A stretch of 64,000 bases of DNA from Pseudomonas lijiangensis (GCF_018968705.1 NZ_CP076668.1:4041001-4105000), one strand, 5' to 3'. Shown: positions 7,933 through 16,395, counted from the first letter of the stretch. Notes: generated by a model not told the origin, from the sequence alone. Translations and numbers: made by a program.

Positions 7933-8478
7933 TCATCCTAAAATTGTGCTCAATAGGCTCTCGGTGAGAGAGGATTCCCCTGCGGATGCTTGCTCTTCAA
8001 ACTTGAGCATCACGCAGGTCTTGCCGGACGGATTTGAAAACTTAACTGCGTTGTCTTTATTGAACACACCTGACAGTGATGATCCATCCTCAAAATGTGC
8101 GGTGCACGATAAGCCCTCGTAGCTTTCGTCAGCAGGAATTCTGAAGCCGATCCAGCTCGCGAAACCCGTTAATGGCGTAGGAGAAAAAAACTCGCAGGGT
8201 GTATGGGTATCGCCAATGATTACCGTACCCGAACCACCAGTCACGATACCGCCGTGGGTGCCTCCGGTATCAATGGTCGCCGCATTCTTACCATTAATGA
8301 AAACGGTCGCAGACAGCCCTGAAGAGAGCGCACTACCGCATGTACAGGGGTCGCCCTGACGCGCGGCAGGAAGGCCGTCGAAGAATACGTCAGGAGATCC
8401 TGATGCTATAGGGTTGGTACCGTGCCCAGGCAGAGGGCAGCTGTATGAATCACTTTTCCGTGCTGCTGGCTTAGCCAT
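7933..8478 (-). CDS. PAAR-domain protein (type VI spike tip)
   Basis: 181 residues from the ATG at 8478, with GGAGGT 5 bases upstream. Residues 1-95 are a PAAR domain (MAKPAARKSDS, PGHGTNPIASGSPDVF, GTVIIGDTHTPCEF) close to the PAAR protein at 2409-2939. A ~85-residue C-terminal extension differs between the two and may choose the cargo. It heads a PAAR, effector, immunity operon. Confidence 0.9.
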   Translation of the reverse strand: MAKPAARKSDSYSCPLPGHGTNPIASGSPDVFFDGLPAARQGDPCTCGSALSSGLSATVFINGKNAATIDTGGTHGGIVTGGSGTVIIGDTHTPCEFFSPTPLTGFASWIGFRIPADESYEGLSCTAHFEDGSSLSGVFNKDNAVKFSNPSGKTCVMLKFEEQASAGESSLTESLLSTILG

Positions 8479-8560
8479 TGTGACCTCCTGTCAGCAATCC
8501 CTGTGCGCGTCGTAACTTACCAGAACAGATCGCCCATTAGAAATCTGGTGGTGATGGGCG

Positions 8561-8606
8561 CATGACCTGACGTTTCAATACAACAGGCCGATGGTTGCCC
8601 TAGCCC
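8561..8606. repeat. 46-bp direct repeat, right copy
   Basis: Partner of 5989-6034. It lies ~80 bases upstream of the PAAR start, between that gene and the small gene at 8671-9009. Confidence 0.7.
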
Positions 8607-8670
8607 GGGGCAGCTCCGGCCGCAAACGCGCATCGACTTCAGCAATGCGCTTGAGCCTGCGCAGCATCAC

Positions 8671-9009
8671 TCACTCAACAGCCCTGCTCGTCTCATCAAT
8701 CCCAAGCCGCCTGCGCCGAGCAACCAACGCCCGACGAAATGACAAATCGGCATAGTCCAGAAAAAGTCGCGCCAGATGATTGAGCGCCTTCTCCTCCCCT
8801 TCACTGCCCGCAACAAAATCGAAACCCAAGGCACGCTTGTTCTCCTCGGGCAGCTCCTCCCAACTCGTCATCAGGTAGGCGTACATGGAGCTGACGATTT
8901 GCAGTTGAGTCGAAGGTGTCTTTGGGGCAGATCCTGCGCGGCTGGGAAAGCGTGGGCGTGCATTGCGGGATGATTGCCTGGGGTTGCGGGGGTGGGTTCG
9001 GGTTTTCAT
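8671..9009 (-). CDS. Hypothetical small basic protein
   Basis: 112 residues from an ATG at 9009; a longer frame runs to 9084. The N-terminal third is rich in Arg, Pro and Ser and looks disordered. The C-terminal part (SSMYAYLMTSWEELPEENKR onward) is helical and ends in a basic tail with RRRRLG. I do not recognise it. It is divergent from the XRE gene at 9159, with the palindromic operators between them, so the XRE protein may control both. Confidence 0.5.
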   Translation of the reverse strand: MKTRTHPRNPRQSSRNARPRFPSRAGSAPKTPSTQLQIVSSMYAYLMTSWEELPEENKRALGFDFVAGSEGEEKALNHLARLFLDYADLSFRRALVARRRRLGIDETSRAVE

Positions 9010-9092
9010 GGGTTGTGTCCTTTCAGATAGGGCTTCCGGATTTCTTGGGCATCCGGGCAAACCAATCGACCCACCCGGAATCAAAGCCGAGA

Positions 9093-9126
9093 ATATCTGA
9101 AAATCAGATATCTGGAAATCAGTTAT
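9093..9126. promoter_or_regulatory. Two overlapping palindromic operators
   Basis: ATATCTGA-AAA-TCAGATAT (9093-9111) is a perfect 8-3-8 palindrome. ATATCTGG-AAA-TCAGTTAT (9108-9126) overlaps its end and is an imperfect copy. Tandem overlapping dyads between a divergent gene pair, just before an XRE gene, are typical Cro/CI-type autoregulatory operators. Confidence 0.75.
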
Positions 9127-9158
9127 AGCTTGTGAAGCTGTTCAACGAGAACGGCATC

Positions 9159-9407
9159 ATGACAAAAGCACTTTATCGGCAAGAACATCAGGTCCTGATC
9201 AAGCTGCTGCGGACGATCAGGGAAAATGCCAACCTCACCCAGTCAGAGTGCTCTCGGGCGCTTGGCCGGCCTCAGTCTTTCATGAGCGATGTGGAAAAGG
9301 GGTTGCGGCGGCTGGATATCGTACAGTTGCGGGATTTGTGTGCGGTGTTGGGGTATGAGCTGCCGCGATTTATAAGTGAATATGAAGAGGCGTTGGCGGC
9401 TGGGTAA
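9159..9407 (+). CDS. XRE family helix-turn-helix regulator
   Basis: 82 residues from the ATG at 9159; an upstream in-frame GTG at 9132 has no ribosome site. It is a single Cro/CI-type domain: IRENANLTQSECSRALGRPQ forms the helix-turn-helix, then SFMSDVEKGLRRLD and LRDLCAVLG. Such proteins dimerise and bind short palindromes. The 8-3-8 palindromes directly upstream are the obvious sites. No toxin gene is seen beside it, so this is probably a stand-alone repressor. Confidence 0.85.
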   Translation: MTKALYRQEHQVLIKLLRTIRENANLTQSECSRALGRPQSFMSDVEKGLRRLDIVQLRDLCAVLGYELPRFISEYEEALAAG

Positions 9408-9959
9408 GTGATAAATTCTGGTTGCAGGTGCGAGACCAAAAGCTGGAATCGGACCGAAGTGGCTTGTGTGCGTGTTTGCAATCAATAAGAGTCACATTCG
9501 TCCCCTTTCGGTGCTCGTAGCTGGATTACATAAGCAACATTGCGGGAATATGTGGTTTGACAGTGCAGCCATGTGGACGCATAGGTCTGCTTTATCCTTG
9601 TAGGATCTGACCCGCCTAATAGGAGAAAACTGAGTGAATACGCCACGCTCAAACGCAACATAAACCAACGCCGCACAGCCTGAATTGGCAAGTATGGATT
9701 GACCGCCTTCGACAAGAAGCGGTCCCTCGTTGAAAGCGGCTAATGCCTCGTCACGAGTAGGAGCCAACCCGAAATAGGCAATGGACATGCTGCAGGCTAC
9801 TTCGTAATCTCCGTGCACTCCGTCTCTCGTCGCGTTTCCGCCACGCCTTGAGAGCTGCTGAAGGCGTTACCCATGCATAAGGAATGTTATCAGGAATATA
9901 TGACGAAAATATTGCCCTGCTTGGGGTATCTAATTATAGTTAGGCTCATGGAGTAAAAA
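9408..9959. other. Gap with no clear gene
   Basis: The best frame is 9492-9818 on the minus strand (108 residues from GTG). It has normal-looking codons at its start but an unfamiliar sequence, a Cys-rich end and no ribosome site, and a second minus-strand frame overlaps it. It may be a gene remnant at the junction between GC-rich DNA and the AT-rich segment that begins near 9900. Confidence 0.4.
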
Positions 9960-11084
9960 TTGAGTATTAATCTATTTGAGACATCGCTAGATGAAAACAA
10001 ATTACATCCGTACTTTAAGGAAATTAAGAATACTCCAGAGTATGCCGAGGCCCGTAAAGTGATAAATGAATGGAGTGAAGGGATTTTTGAACGTCGAGGG
10101 GAAGCTGCTAAATTTATTAATGAATTCCAGACCAGCTTCAACTCTACGTTTTGGGAGATCTATCTTAACAAGGCATTTAAGCTGCTCGAATTCAAAATTG
10201 ATTATACAAAGGCTAGCCCAGATTTCAATTTACAGAGTAAATGTGGAAGGAATATTTCTGTCGAAGCGGTAACATCTAACCCTTCAAATCTGCCAAAATT
10301 AAATCTTGACACGCCAAGTGTGTCCGAAGAAAGCTTCCTCAATAATGCTACGCTGAAACTGTCTGGAAAAATACGTGACAAGCACCAACTTTACTTGGGT
10401 ATGGGCAAAGGAAAATATTCATACTCGTCTTTAGATCACGTAAAAGGTAACCCTTTTGTCCTGGCGGTTGCGCCATTTGATAGTAAACTCTCGCAAAGCC
10501 AAAATAATACAGCCATGAATAGAGTTCTTTATGGTTTGGAGCCTCCAATTAATTATAGCGAGCCACAAGCTGTAGTCGCTTCTGTTAAAAATAAAAATGG
10601 CAAAAACATTGATTTGGGAATTTTCACCAATGATAATTACAAAGAAATTAGCGCTGTTGTTTTTTCCACGACAGGTACTTTTGGAAAAGCAGTGGCTTTA
10701 GCTGGTACAGCAAACTTCGTAAAATCCAGCAGGCTCAGAAAAATGGGGATAGTTGAATTCTTAGCTAAGGAAGGCCTAGAAAAAATTGGTAAAACTAGAA
10801 CTAAAGTGTCAGATACCTACGATATTTTCTCTGAGCGCTTCTACTCCGGCATAGATATTTGTGGACATGACATCCATATTTGTAACGGAAGTGATCATAA
10901 AGAAACTCATTTAGATGGGCTGCAGGTATATCACAACCCATTTGCGATCCATCCATTATTGAAAAATGATTTCAGTGCTCAAGAAGTCGTTCATTATTTC
11001 TACGACGTCGAGAATGCAGCCATGAAGATCAAATATAATGACAACGTGATGATTTCGAGAAGCACAGTATCATCAGTTTTATAA
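9960..11084 (+). CDS. Hypothetical protein, possible PD-(D/E)XK-type nuclease
   Basis: 374 residues starting at TTG 9960, with GGAG (9950-9953) 6 bases upstream and no usable ATG nearby. The DNA is strongly AT-rich compared with the surroundings, a sign of transfer. Between residues ~63 and 105 the order FWEIYL, then SPDF, then ISVEAV resembles the Glu / Asp / Glu-x-x layout of restriction-endonuclease-like folds, but the usual Lys is absent. No other domain is recognised. It is followed 69 bases later by a GNAT gene of similar composition. A defence or toxin role is possible but unproven. Confidence 0.65.
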   Translation: MSINLFETSLDENKLHPYFKEIKNTPEYAEARKVINEWSEGIFERRGEAAKFINEFQTSFNSTFWEIYLNKAFKLLEFKIDYTKASPDFNLQSKCGRNISVEAVTSNPSNLPKLNLDTPSVSEESFLNNATLKLSGKIRDKHQLYLGMGKGKYSYSSLDHVKGNPFVLAVAPFDSKLSQSQNNTAMNRVLYGLEPPINYSEPQAVVASVKNKNGKNIDLGIFTNDNYKEISAVVFSTTGTFGKAVALAGTANFVKSSRLRKMGIVEFLAKEGLEKIGKTRTKVSDTYDIFSERFYSGIDICGHDIHICNGSDHKETHLDGLQVYHNPFAIHPLLKNDFSAQEVVHYFYDVENAAMKIKYNDNVMISRSTVSSVL

Positions 11085-11153
11085 TAATGGTTCAAACCGC
11101 TTCTTGGGATGAGCTAAAGTCCGCCCATCAACCAAATATTATGAGGTATGAGC

Positions 11154-11633
11154 ATGAAAAAAATATCCAAAGCCCCCAGAGACTGCAACAACTCAGAGCT
11201 TGAGACATTTGAAAGTTTAGTTTCTGCTGGTGGTGAAGTTTCGCTAGTCGGCTTGCGTCAGCGAATTCTTAATGCAGAAAAACTTATCTTCATCATCAAT
11301 GATGGTGAGTGTGTTGCTATAGGGGCAATAAAAAACCCTAACGCTGGATATAAGGCTAGAGTTTTTAGAAACTCCAACGTTACAGAATCAAGAAAATACC
11401 AATATGAGCTAGGCTGGCTTTATGTATCCAGCATTGCAAGAGGCAGAGGTTACGGTCGGGCCTTAATGAAAGAGATCAAAGAATTACTAGCTGGTGCCAC
11501 ATGCTTTGCGACTACACGTGAAAATAATGGGCCCATGCGTAACTTATTCAAAGATTTTGGTTTCTCAATGCTCGGACAACCTTACAAAAGTGATAAAGGA
11601 GATTATCCCCTTACCCTCTATGCCATATCATAA
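11154..11633 (+). CDS. GNAT family acetyltransferase
   Basis: 159 residues from the ATG at 11154, which has GAGG 7 bases upstream; an ATG at 11148 is in frame but too close to that site. The acetyl-CoA binding segment is seen as LYVSSIARGRGYGRALM (about residues 93-109), followed by a beta strand and NNGPMRNLFKDFGF, the usual end of the fold. The substrate is unknown. It shares AT-rich composition and strand with 9960-11084, so the two probably arrived together. Confidence 0.82.
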   Translation: MKKISKAPRDCNNSELETFESLVSAGGEVSLVGLRQRILNAEKLIFIINDGECVAIGAIKNPNAGYKARVFRNSNVTESRKYQYELGWLYVSSIARGRGYGRALMKEIKELLAGATCFATTRENNGPMRNLFKDFGFSMLGQPYKSDKGDYPLTLYAIS

Positions 11634-11854
11634 TAATTGGTTCAGGTTCTGGCTAAAACTGCCCTCTTAAACAAGGGTCAGGCGATAACGGCCTCTGGCC
11701 CGATTGCTGCCACTACGAAAAAATGGCATGTGCCTGGCGTGATAAGCACATATGACGGCTTAACGGATCCTTCCGGGTAGGGGGAATAAGTGGGAGGGGG
11801 CGCTGAGCCGCGATATCGAAAACTGCGGGAAGCTGCCTAGTCACCGTTACTGAA

Positions 11855-12712
11855 TCACCATTTGCTGATTGAATAGCCGCAGGCTCTAAGCTCCGCAACT
11901 ACTTTAAACTTCCACGCGCCATGTTGCTCATGAAGGACGTAGGCCACTCCGCTAATGTCATTTGGCGTCTCAATATCGCCTTTCACCAAAGCGCAGACAT
12001 TTTCTCTACCAAGCTTGGCCATGAGGTAGCCATGCTCAAAGACTACATTCTGTCGAGCGCGATCCTTTGGACGAGCGTTTCCTTCGTGGTATCCACGGCC
12101 TTGATCGCATGGTGTATAGAGGACAAGTGCAAAATCGGCATCGTTGGTGTATCGTTCTATTTTTTCGATGATCGTCATGCCTGCGTTAGCTTGCTCGTGC
12201 AGTATGATCGCTTCAAGACCGAGGCTTTCGATAAACCGACTGACCTCAACTCTCACAAGATCATCTCTTCCGTGAACGATGAATACTTTTCGCTTATTCC
12301 TGGCAATAACTGGCGCCGGAGTAACAAATGGAGCAGCAGTTGAGGGGCCAATACCGTTCGGCTGTATGGACTGGGGAGTCGGACGCGGGAGCGGAGGGAG
12401 TTCCAACGAGTCTAAGATCGGGGTGAACTGCTCTGAAAGGAACGTTCTCCGCTCGGCGTACGTTTGGTGTTTCCCCTTTATCCAAGTCCAAAAAGTATCA
12501 AGGGAGCCATGTTGCCTCACGAATGCTGGAAGTGCTGCGCTCGTTGTAGGATCACTCAGCAGTTCACGTCGAAGATGGATATACTCATTCGGATCCGCAG
12601 CATTGCCCGTAGCTCGGGCCACCAAGAGGTTCTGTAGGTAGCTTACCTTATCGAATGTGCTAACCAAGAATTCTATGGACATGGAAGGGCTCGTTATCTT
12701 ACAGAGTGTCAT
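11855..12712 (-). CDS. TIR-like (PF10137-type) nucleotide-binding protein
   Basis: 285 residues from 12712; an internal ATG at 12682 (MSIEFLVS) is also possible. Residues ~140-285 form the TIR-like domain: VFIVHGRDDLVRVEVSRFI, LHEQANAGMTIIEKIE, then QNVVFEHGYLMAKLG. This is the pattern of proteins annotated as CAP12/Pycsar-effector TIR domains, NAD-degrading effectors in CBASS and Pycsar. The Glu of the TIIEKIE helix is the likely catalytic residue. The N-terminal ~95 residues are helical and recall N-terminal domains of abortive-infection proteins. The gene follows 12743-13609 by 30 bases on the same strand. Confidence 0.85.
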   Translation of the reverse strand: MTLCKITSPSMSIEFLVSTFDKVSYLQNLLVARATGNAADPNEYIHLRRELLSDPTTSAALPAFVRQHGSLDTFWTWIKGKHQTYAERRTFLSEQFTPILDSLELPPLPRPTPQSIQPNGIGPSTAAPFVTPAPVIARNKRKVFIVHGRDDLVRVEVSRFIESLGLEAIILHEQANAGMTIIEKIERYTNDADFALVLYTPCDQGRGYHEGNARPKDRARQNVVFEHGYLMAKLGRENVCALVKGDIETPNDISGVAYVLHEQHGAWKFKVVAELRACGYSISKW

Positions 12713-12742
12713 GAGGAAACACGGATTTTAGGCTGAGATTGT

Positions 12743-13609
12743 TCAACCCATAACCTTGTTCCAGTCGATTGCATAGCCCGCCTGTTTCAACTCGCGTGCC
12801 AATGCGGTTTTCCACTCGCCGGACATCTCCGTCCAAACTACCCCGGCGAAGTCGGTAGGTATTTCCACTTTTCCAGATCTCAGCGCGCAGACTTTGTCAC
12901 GACCCAGCGCACCAATAAAGTAACCAAGCTCCAGTAGCACATTCTGCCTAACGCGAGGTTCCACCTGGCCGCCCGCTTTGCAGCCAACATCGTCGGGCGT
13001 TAGCAGCACCACGGCCATTCCCACATCCGAATTGTGCTCGATTTTCTCAATGATCGTGCGCCCACTATTGGCCTGCTCGTGGAGGATGATCACCTGAAGG
13101 CCTAGCTTCTCTAGAAAGCGTGCAACGGTTTCACGGACAGCCTCATCGTGCCCATGGACGAGAAAAACTCGAGAGGAGCCCGCTGATGAATTAGCTTTCA
13201 TTGCTGGCGCAAGAAGGCTAGGTCCAATGTCTTCAAGGTCCGCTTTTAAGGCATTTATCGCTTGGTCTAGCAGCGCTTTCGCCGCTTCTATATTTGTTTT
13301 CGTGTGTGCTCTGTAGTTGGGCTCTGGCATTCCAGATACCCAAACCCTCTGATGGTAATGCAGCTCCTGCGCCGCTTTATAACGATTGGCTGCGGTAGTG
13401 TTTGCTCCGAAATAGCGCTCCAACGTATCTTCAATACTGCACTCTAGGGCTTGGAGTTCGGGAGATGTCCCACTCTTCAATGTGTTGAGATCAAACGAAT
13501 CAAGATCCGCGATTCTTTGCTCAAGCCGGTCAATTCCTTTCTGCAGCTGATCTGCCGTCAAGTGAACCTTTGGTTGAACAACCGGGGATGGGGGTGACTT
13601 CCGAGCCAT
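12743..13609 (-). CDS. TIR-like (PF10137-type) protein with helical N-terminus
   Basis: 288 residues from the ATG at 13609, with a ribosome site (AAGGAG) just upstream. Residues ~145-285 are a TIR-like domain (VFLVHGHDEAVRETVARFL, LHEQANSGRTIIEKIE, RQNVLLELGYFIGALG) clearly related to that of the next gene. The N-terminal ~120 residues differ: they are helical, with QLQKGIDRLEQRIADLDSFD and an HYHQRVW segment. Paired TIR-like proteins with different sensor halves in one operon suggest two effectors, or an effector and a regulator. No cyclic-nucleotide synthase is seen. Confidence 0.87.
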   Translation of the reverse strand: MARKSPPSPVVQPKVHLTADQLQKGIDRLEQRIADLDSFDLNTLKSGTSPELQALECSIEDTLERYFGANTTAANRYKAAQELHYHQRVWVSGMPEPNYRAHTKTNIEAAKALLDQAINALKADLEDIGPSLLAPAMKANSSAGSSRVFLVHGHDEAVRETVARFLEKLGLQVIILHEQANSGRTIIEKIEHNSDVGMAVVLLTPDDVGCKAGGQVEPRVRQNVLLELGYFIGALGRDKVCALRSGKVEIPTDFAGVVWTEMSGEWKTALARELKQAGYAIDWNKVMG

Positions 13610-13647
13610 AGCTACTCCTTGGTATGTGGCTATGTCCCATCATGCCA

Positions 13648-13821
13648 TTACGCGGGGTGGAGCAAAACTACAAAAGGCTCAATAGCCACGATGCCGTTGT
13701 TCGTCAGCACGAGTTCAAGCGTCTTCTGCGCCGGCATCTTGATGTTGTAGCCCGCATTTAGTGCTTGGCTCTGTACCATTCCGGAAATAGCGCGTGTCCG
13801 CTTCTGGTCGTTCTCTGCCAC
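13648..13821 (-). CDS. Small ORF, possibly a gene remnant
   Basis: 57 residues from GTG at 13821, with no ribosome site. The reading frame has normal codon use and a protein-like sequence (AISGMVQSQALNAGYNIKMP, then LELVLTNNGIVAIEPF). I do not recognise it. It may be the conserved end of a lost gene at the edge of the accessory region; the core pap gene follows. Confidence 0.3.
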   Translation of the reverse strand: MAENDQKRTRAISGMVQSQALNAGYNIKMPAQKTLELVLTNNGIVAIEPFVVLLHPA

Positions 13822-13918
13822 TGTTAATAAGTCACTTCAAATTGATCTCGGCCTGCCACAAACCGCACCATTCCTCCACCTCACAGAACACCCCAGCGCC
13901 CGAAAGGCCCCCATAGCC

Positions 13919-15424
13919 CTACCCCTTCTTACCCCTCCCAAACGCCCCCTCCAACGCCTCATTAATCACCCGCAAAACCTTAACCCGCGCCCACCGCTTG
14001 TCATTCGCCTCAACCAACGTCCAAGGCGCAATCTCGGTACTCGTGCGATCCACCATATCCCCCACAGCCTGGCGATACTGCGGCCATTTTTCGCGGTTGC
14101 GCCAGTCGTCTTCGGTGATTTTGTAGCGTTTGAAGGGGATTTTTTCTCGCTCCTGGAAGCGTTCGAGTTGGGTCTGTTCGTCGATGGCGAGCCAGAATTT
14201 CACGACGACGATGCCGGCGTCGGTGAGTTGTTCTTCGAAGTCGTTGATTTCGCCGTAGGCTCTGACCCAGTCGGATTCGCTGCAGAAGCCTTCGACCCGT
14301 TCCACCAGCACGCGGCCGTACCAGGAGCGGTCGAAGATGGTGAATTTGCCTCGTGGCGGGATCTGTCGCCAGAAGCGCCATAAGTAGGGTTGGGCGCGTT
14401 CGTCCTGGGTGGGGGCGGCGATGGGGACGATGTTGTACTGGCGTGGGTCGAGTGCGGCGGCGACGCGGCGGATGGCGCCGCCTTTGCCTGCGGCGTCGTT
14501 GCCTTCGAAGACGGCCACCAGGGCGTGTTTTTTCATGCGTTTGTCGCGCAGGTTGACGGACAGGCGCGCCTGTTCGGCAATCAGTGCTTCCTGGTATTCG
14601 TCCTTGCTCAGGCTGCGGCTCAGGTCGAGGCTGTCGAGCAGGGTCAGTTCGCCGTGATTGGCGGGCAAAGGGCCGAAGGTCAAAGGCTTGGGCTCAGCCT
14701 TGGGGGTGTTCAATGCGTTCTGCATGCCTTCGAGCAGCAGTCTACCCACGGTGAGGCTGCGGTAGTTGGCGTCCACGCCTTCGATCACGTGCCAGGGTGC
14801 GTATTCGCGGCTGGTGCGGCGCAGTACCCGCTCGCCGAAGCGCACGAATTTGCCGTAGGTTTTCGATTGTTGCCAGTCCAGCGGGCTGATGCGCCAGCTG
14901 TGCAGCGGGTCGTCCTTGAGGGTCTTGAGGCGTGATTTCATCTGTTTGCGGGACAGGTGAAACCAGAATTTGAAGATGAGTGCGCCTTCGTCACAGAGCA
15001 TTTTTTCCAGGCGTTCGGCGCCGCTGATGGCCTGGTCGAGTACCGCGTCCTTGAACAGCCCATGCACTCGCCCTTGCAGCATCTGGCTGTACCAGTTGCC
15101 GAAGAAGATGCCCATGCGTCCCTTGGCGGGCAGTTGCCGCCAGTAGCGCCAGGCTGTGGGGTGAGCCAGTTCTTCGTCGGTCTGTTGGTCGAAGGTACGT
15201 ACTTCAATCAGGCGCGGGTCCATCCACTCGTTGAGCAATTTGACGGTTTCGCCTTTGCCCGCACCTTCGATGCCGTTGATCAATACGATGATCTGACGTC
15301 CGGCCTGTTCATGCAGGTCGTACTGGGCTTCCAGCAAGGCCTCGCGCAGCGCAGGGACTTCAGCCTCGTAGGTTTCATCGGAGATAGCATGGCCTATTTC
15401 AGCGGACTCAAACATTAGCGGCAC
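13919..15424 (-). CDS. pap: Polyphosphate:AMP phosphotransferase (two-domain PPK2)
   Basis: 501 residues made of two PPK2 domains, as in class II enzymes that make ADP from AMP and polyphosphate. Walker A loops are at residues 51-58 (GIEGAGKG) and 308-316 (GNDAAGKGG). The C-terminal domain keeps the FDRSWYGRV segment, while the N-terminal domain has FFGNWYSQM at the same place, so the first half is probably not catalytic, as known for this class. It is cytoplasmic and stands alone. Confidence 0.93.
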   Translation of the reverse strand: MPLMFESAEIGHAISDETYEAEVPALREALLEAQYDLHEQAGRQIIVLINGIEGAGKGETVKLLNEWMDPRLIEVRTFDQQTDEELAHPTAWRYWRQLPAKGRMGIFFGNWYSQMLQGRVHGLFKDAVLDQAISGAERLEKMLCDEGALIFKFWFHLSRKQMKSRLKTLKDDPLHSWRISPLDWQQSKTYGKFVRFGERVLRRTSREYAPWHVIEGVDANYRSLTVGRLLLEGMQNALNTPKAEPKPLTFGPLPANHGELTLLDSLDLSRSLSKDEYQEALIAEQARLSVNLRDKRMKKHALVAVFEGNDAAGKGGAIRRVAAALDPRQYNIVPIAAPTQDERAQPYLWRFWRQIPPRGKFTIFDRSWYGRVLVERVEGFCSESDWVRAYGEINDFEEQLTDAGIVVVKFWLAIDEQTQLERFQEREKIPFKRYKITEDDWRNREKWPQYRQAVGDMVDRTSTEIAPWTLVEANDKRWARVKVLRVINEALEGAFGRGKKG

Positions 15425-15554
15425 TCTTCAAATGATCTGCGGCTAATGTAGACCACTCATGGCATCAAGCTATCCTCGTGGGTCAATAAAAGAGGCAGAG
15501 AAAACCCTGTGCGCTGACGTCAGTCACGATAACTGGCTTTCTCACGCCCCGAAC

Positions 15555-16136
15555 TCAGGCTTGTCTTTTCTTCTGCCTGCCCTGTTTTTCCTGCGCCTGA
15601 TCGTCCTCCGAATCCTGATCTTCCAGGTCCAGTGTCGCGGCCTGGGTGCCGCCCTCTTCGGCTATGGCCGTGAGTTTCTGGTCAGTGGACTTTTCTTCTT
15701 CCAGGGTTTCGCCCAGCAGGCTCGCGGCGTCGTCCAGGCCCAGGTGTTTGGCCATGGCGATGAGCGTGCCGTAACCGGCGATTTCATAGTGCTCGACCTT
15801 CTGGCAGGCCGCGATGAGGCCGGCGTCGAGGACGGGGCCTTTTTCGATTTCCTCCAGCAATTCCTTGCTCTCTTCGATCAGCCCTTCCATGGCAATGCAT
15901 TTGACGCGTTTGAGTTTGATCTCGGACTGCTCAACCAGTTGATCGATACGCTGGATCTGGCCCTGGGTTTCTTCCAGGTGTGCGTTGAACGCTTCGGCCA
16001 GCTTGGGGTTGGTCGAAGCACGAGCCAGTTTAGGCAATGCTTTGGTGATCTGCTTTTCAGCACTGTAGATATCGGAAAGCTCGTGAATGAACAGATCTTC
16101 TATCGTCGTTCTGCTCTTGCTTGATGCTTTGTTCAT
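15555..16136 (-). CDS. DUF892 / YciF-like ferritin-fold protein
   Basis: 193 residues. Residues ~10-160 match the YciF-type four-helix bundle: TIEDLFIHELSDIYSAEKQI, then AFNAHLEETQGQI, then KVEHYEIAGYGTL and GETLEEEKSTDQKL. Glu and His residues on these helices form a di-metal site in the family. The last ~35 residues are a charged tail rich in Asp, Gln and Lys. Members are often stress- or osmotically-induced and sit near other stress genes; the dehydrogenase and pap neighbours fit that. Confidence 0.9.
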   Translation of the reverse strand: MNKASSKSRTTIEDLFIHELSDIYSAEKQITKALPKLARASTNPKLAEAFNAHLEETQGQIQRIDQLVEQSEIKLKRVKCIAMEGLIEESKELLEEIEKGPVLDAGLIAACQKVEHYEIAGYGTLIAMAKHLGLDDAASLLGETLEEEKSTDQKLTAIAEEGGTQAATLDLEDQDSEDDQAQEKQGRQKKRQA

Positions 16137-16395
16137 CGGGAACCTCGTGGAGTGAGTCCTGCTTCAGGTTGATGACCTTGAAGGGTTACGACTGCTTACC
16201 CGTCAATGGGGTCGACCGGGCAAGAACGAGGGCTGTTCAGAGCGATGAAAAATAAGCCGACGAACAGTAGCAGTGGCCATTACCCACCTTTGCCAACGAT
16301 CTGTAACCGTTAATCCATTGTTCTGAACCAAAACCGGAAACCCCTGTTCCTCTGAGGCAAGTCCAGACTTCTTCTGGCACAGCCGAGGGCTAACC

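Noticed and set aside
1..8478. A complete type VI secretion cluster
   Set aside because: Only PAAR, effector-like and immunity-like genes are present; no Tss, Hcp, VgrG or ClpV gene was seen.
9482..9818. One or two small minus-strand genes
   Set aside because: Two overlapping frames without ribosome sites or recognisable features; kept only as a possible remnant in the gap description.
11085..11160. Possible integron attC sites around the GNAT gene
   Set aside because: The short similarity of the bases after the two genes (TAATAATnGGTTCA) lacks the paired RYYYAAC/GTTRRRY core and no integrase is present.
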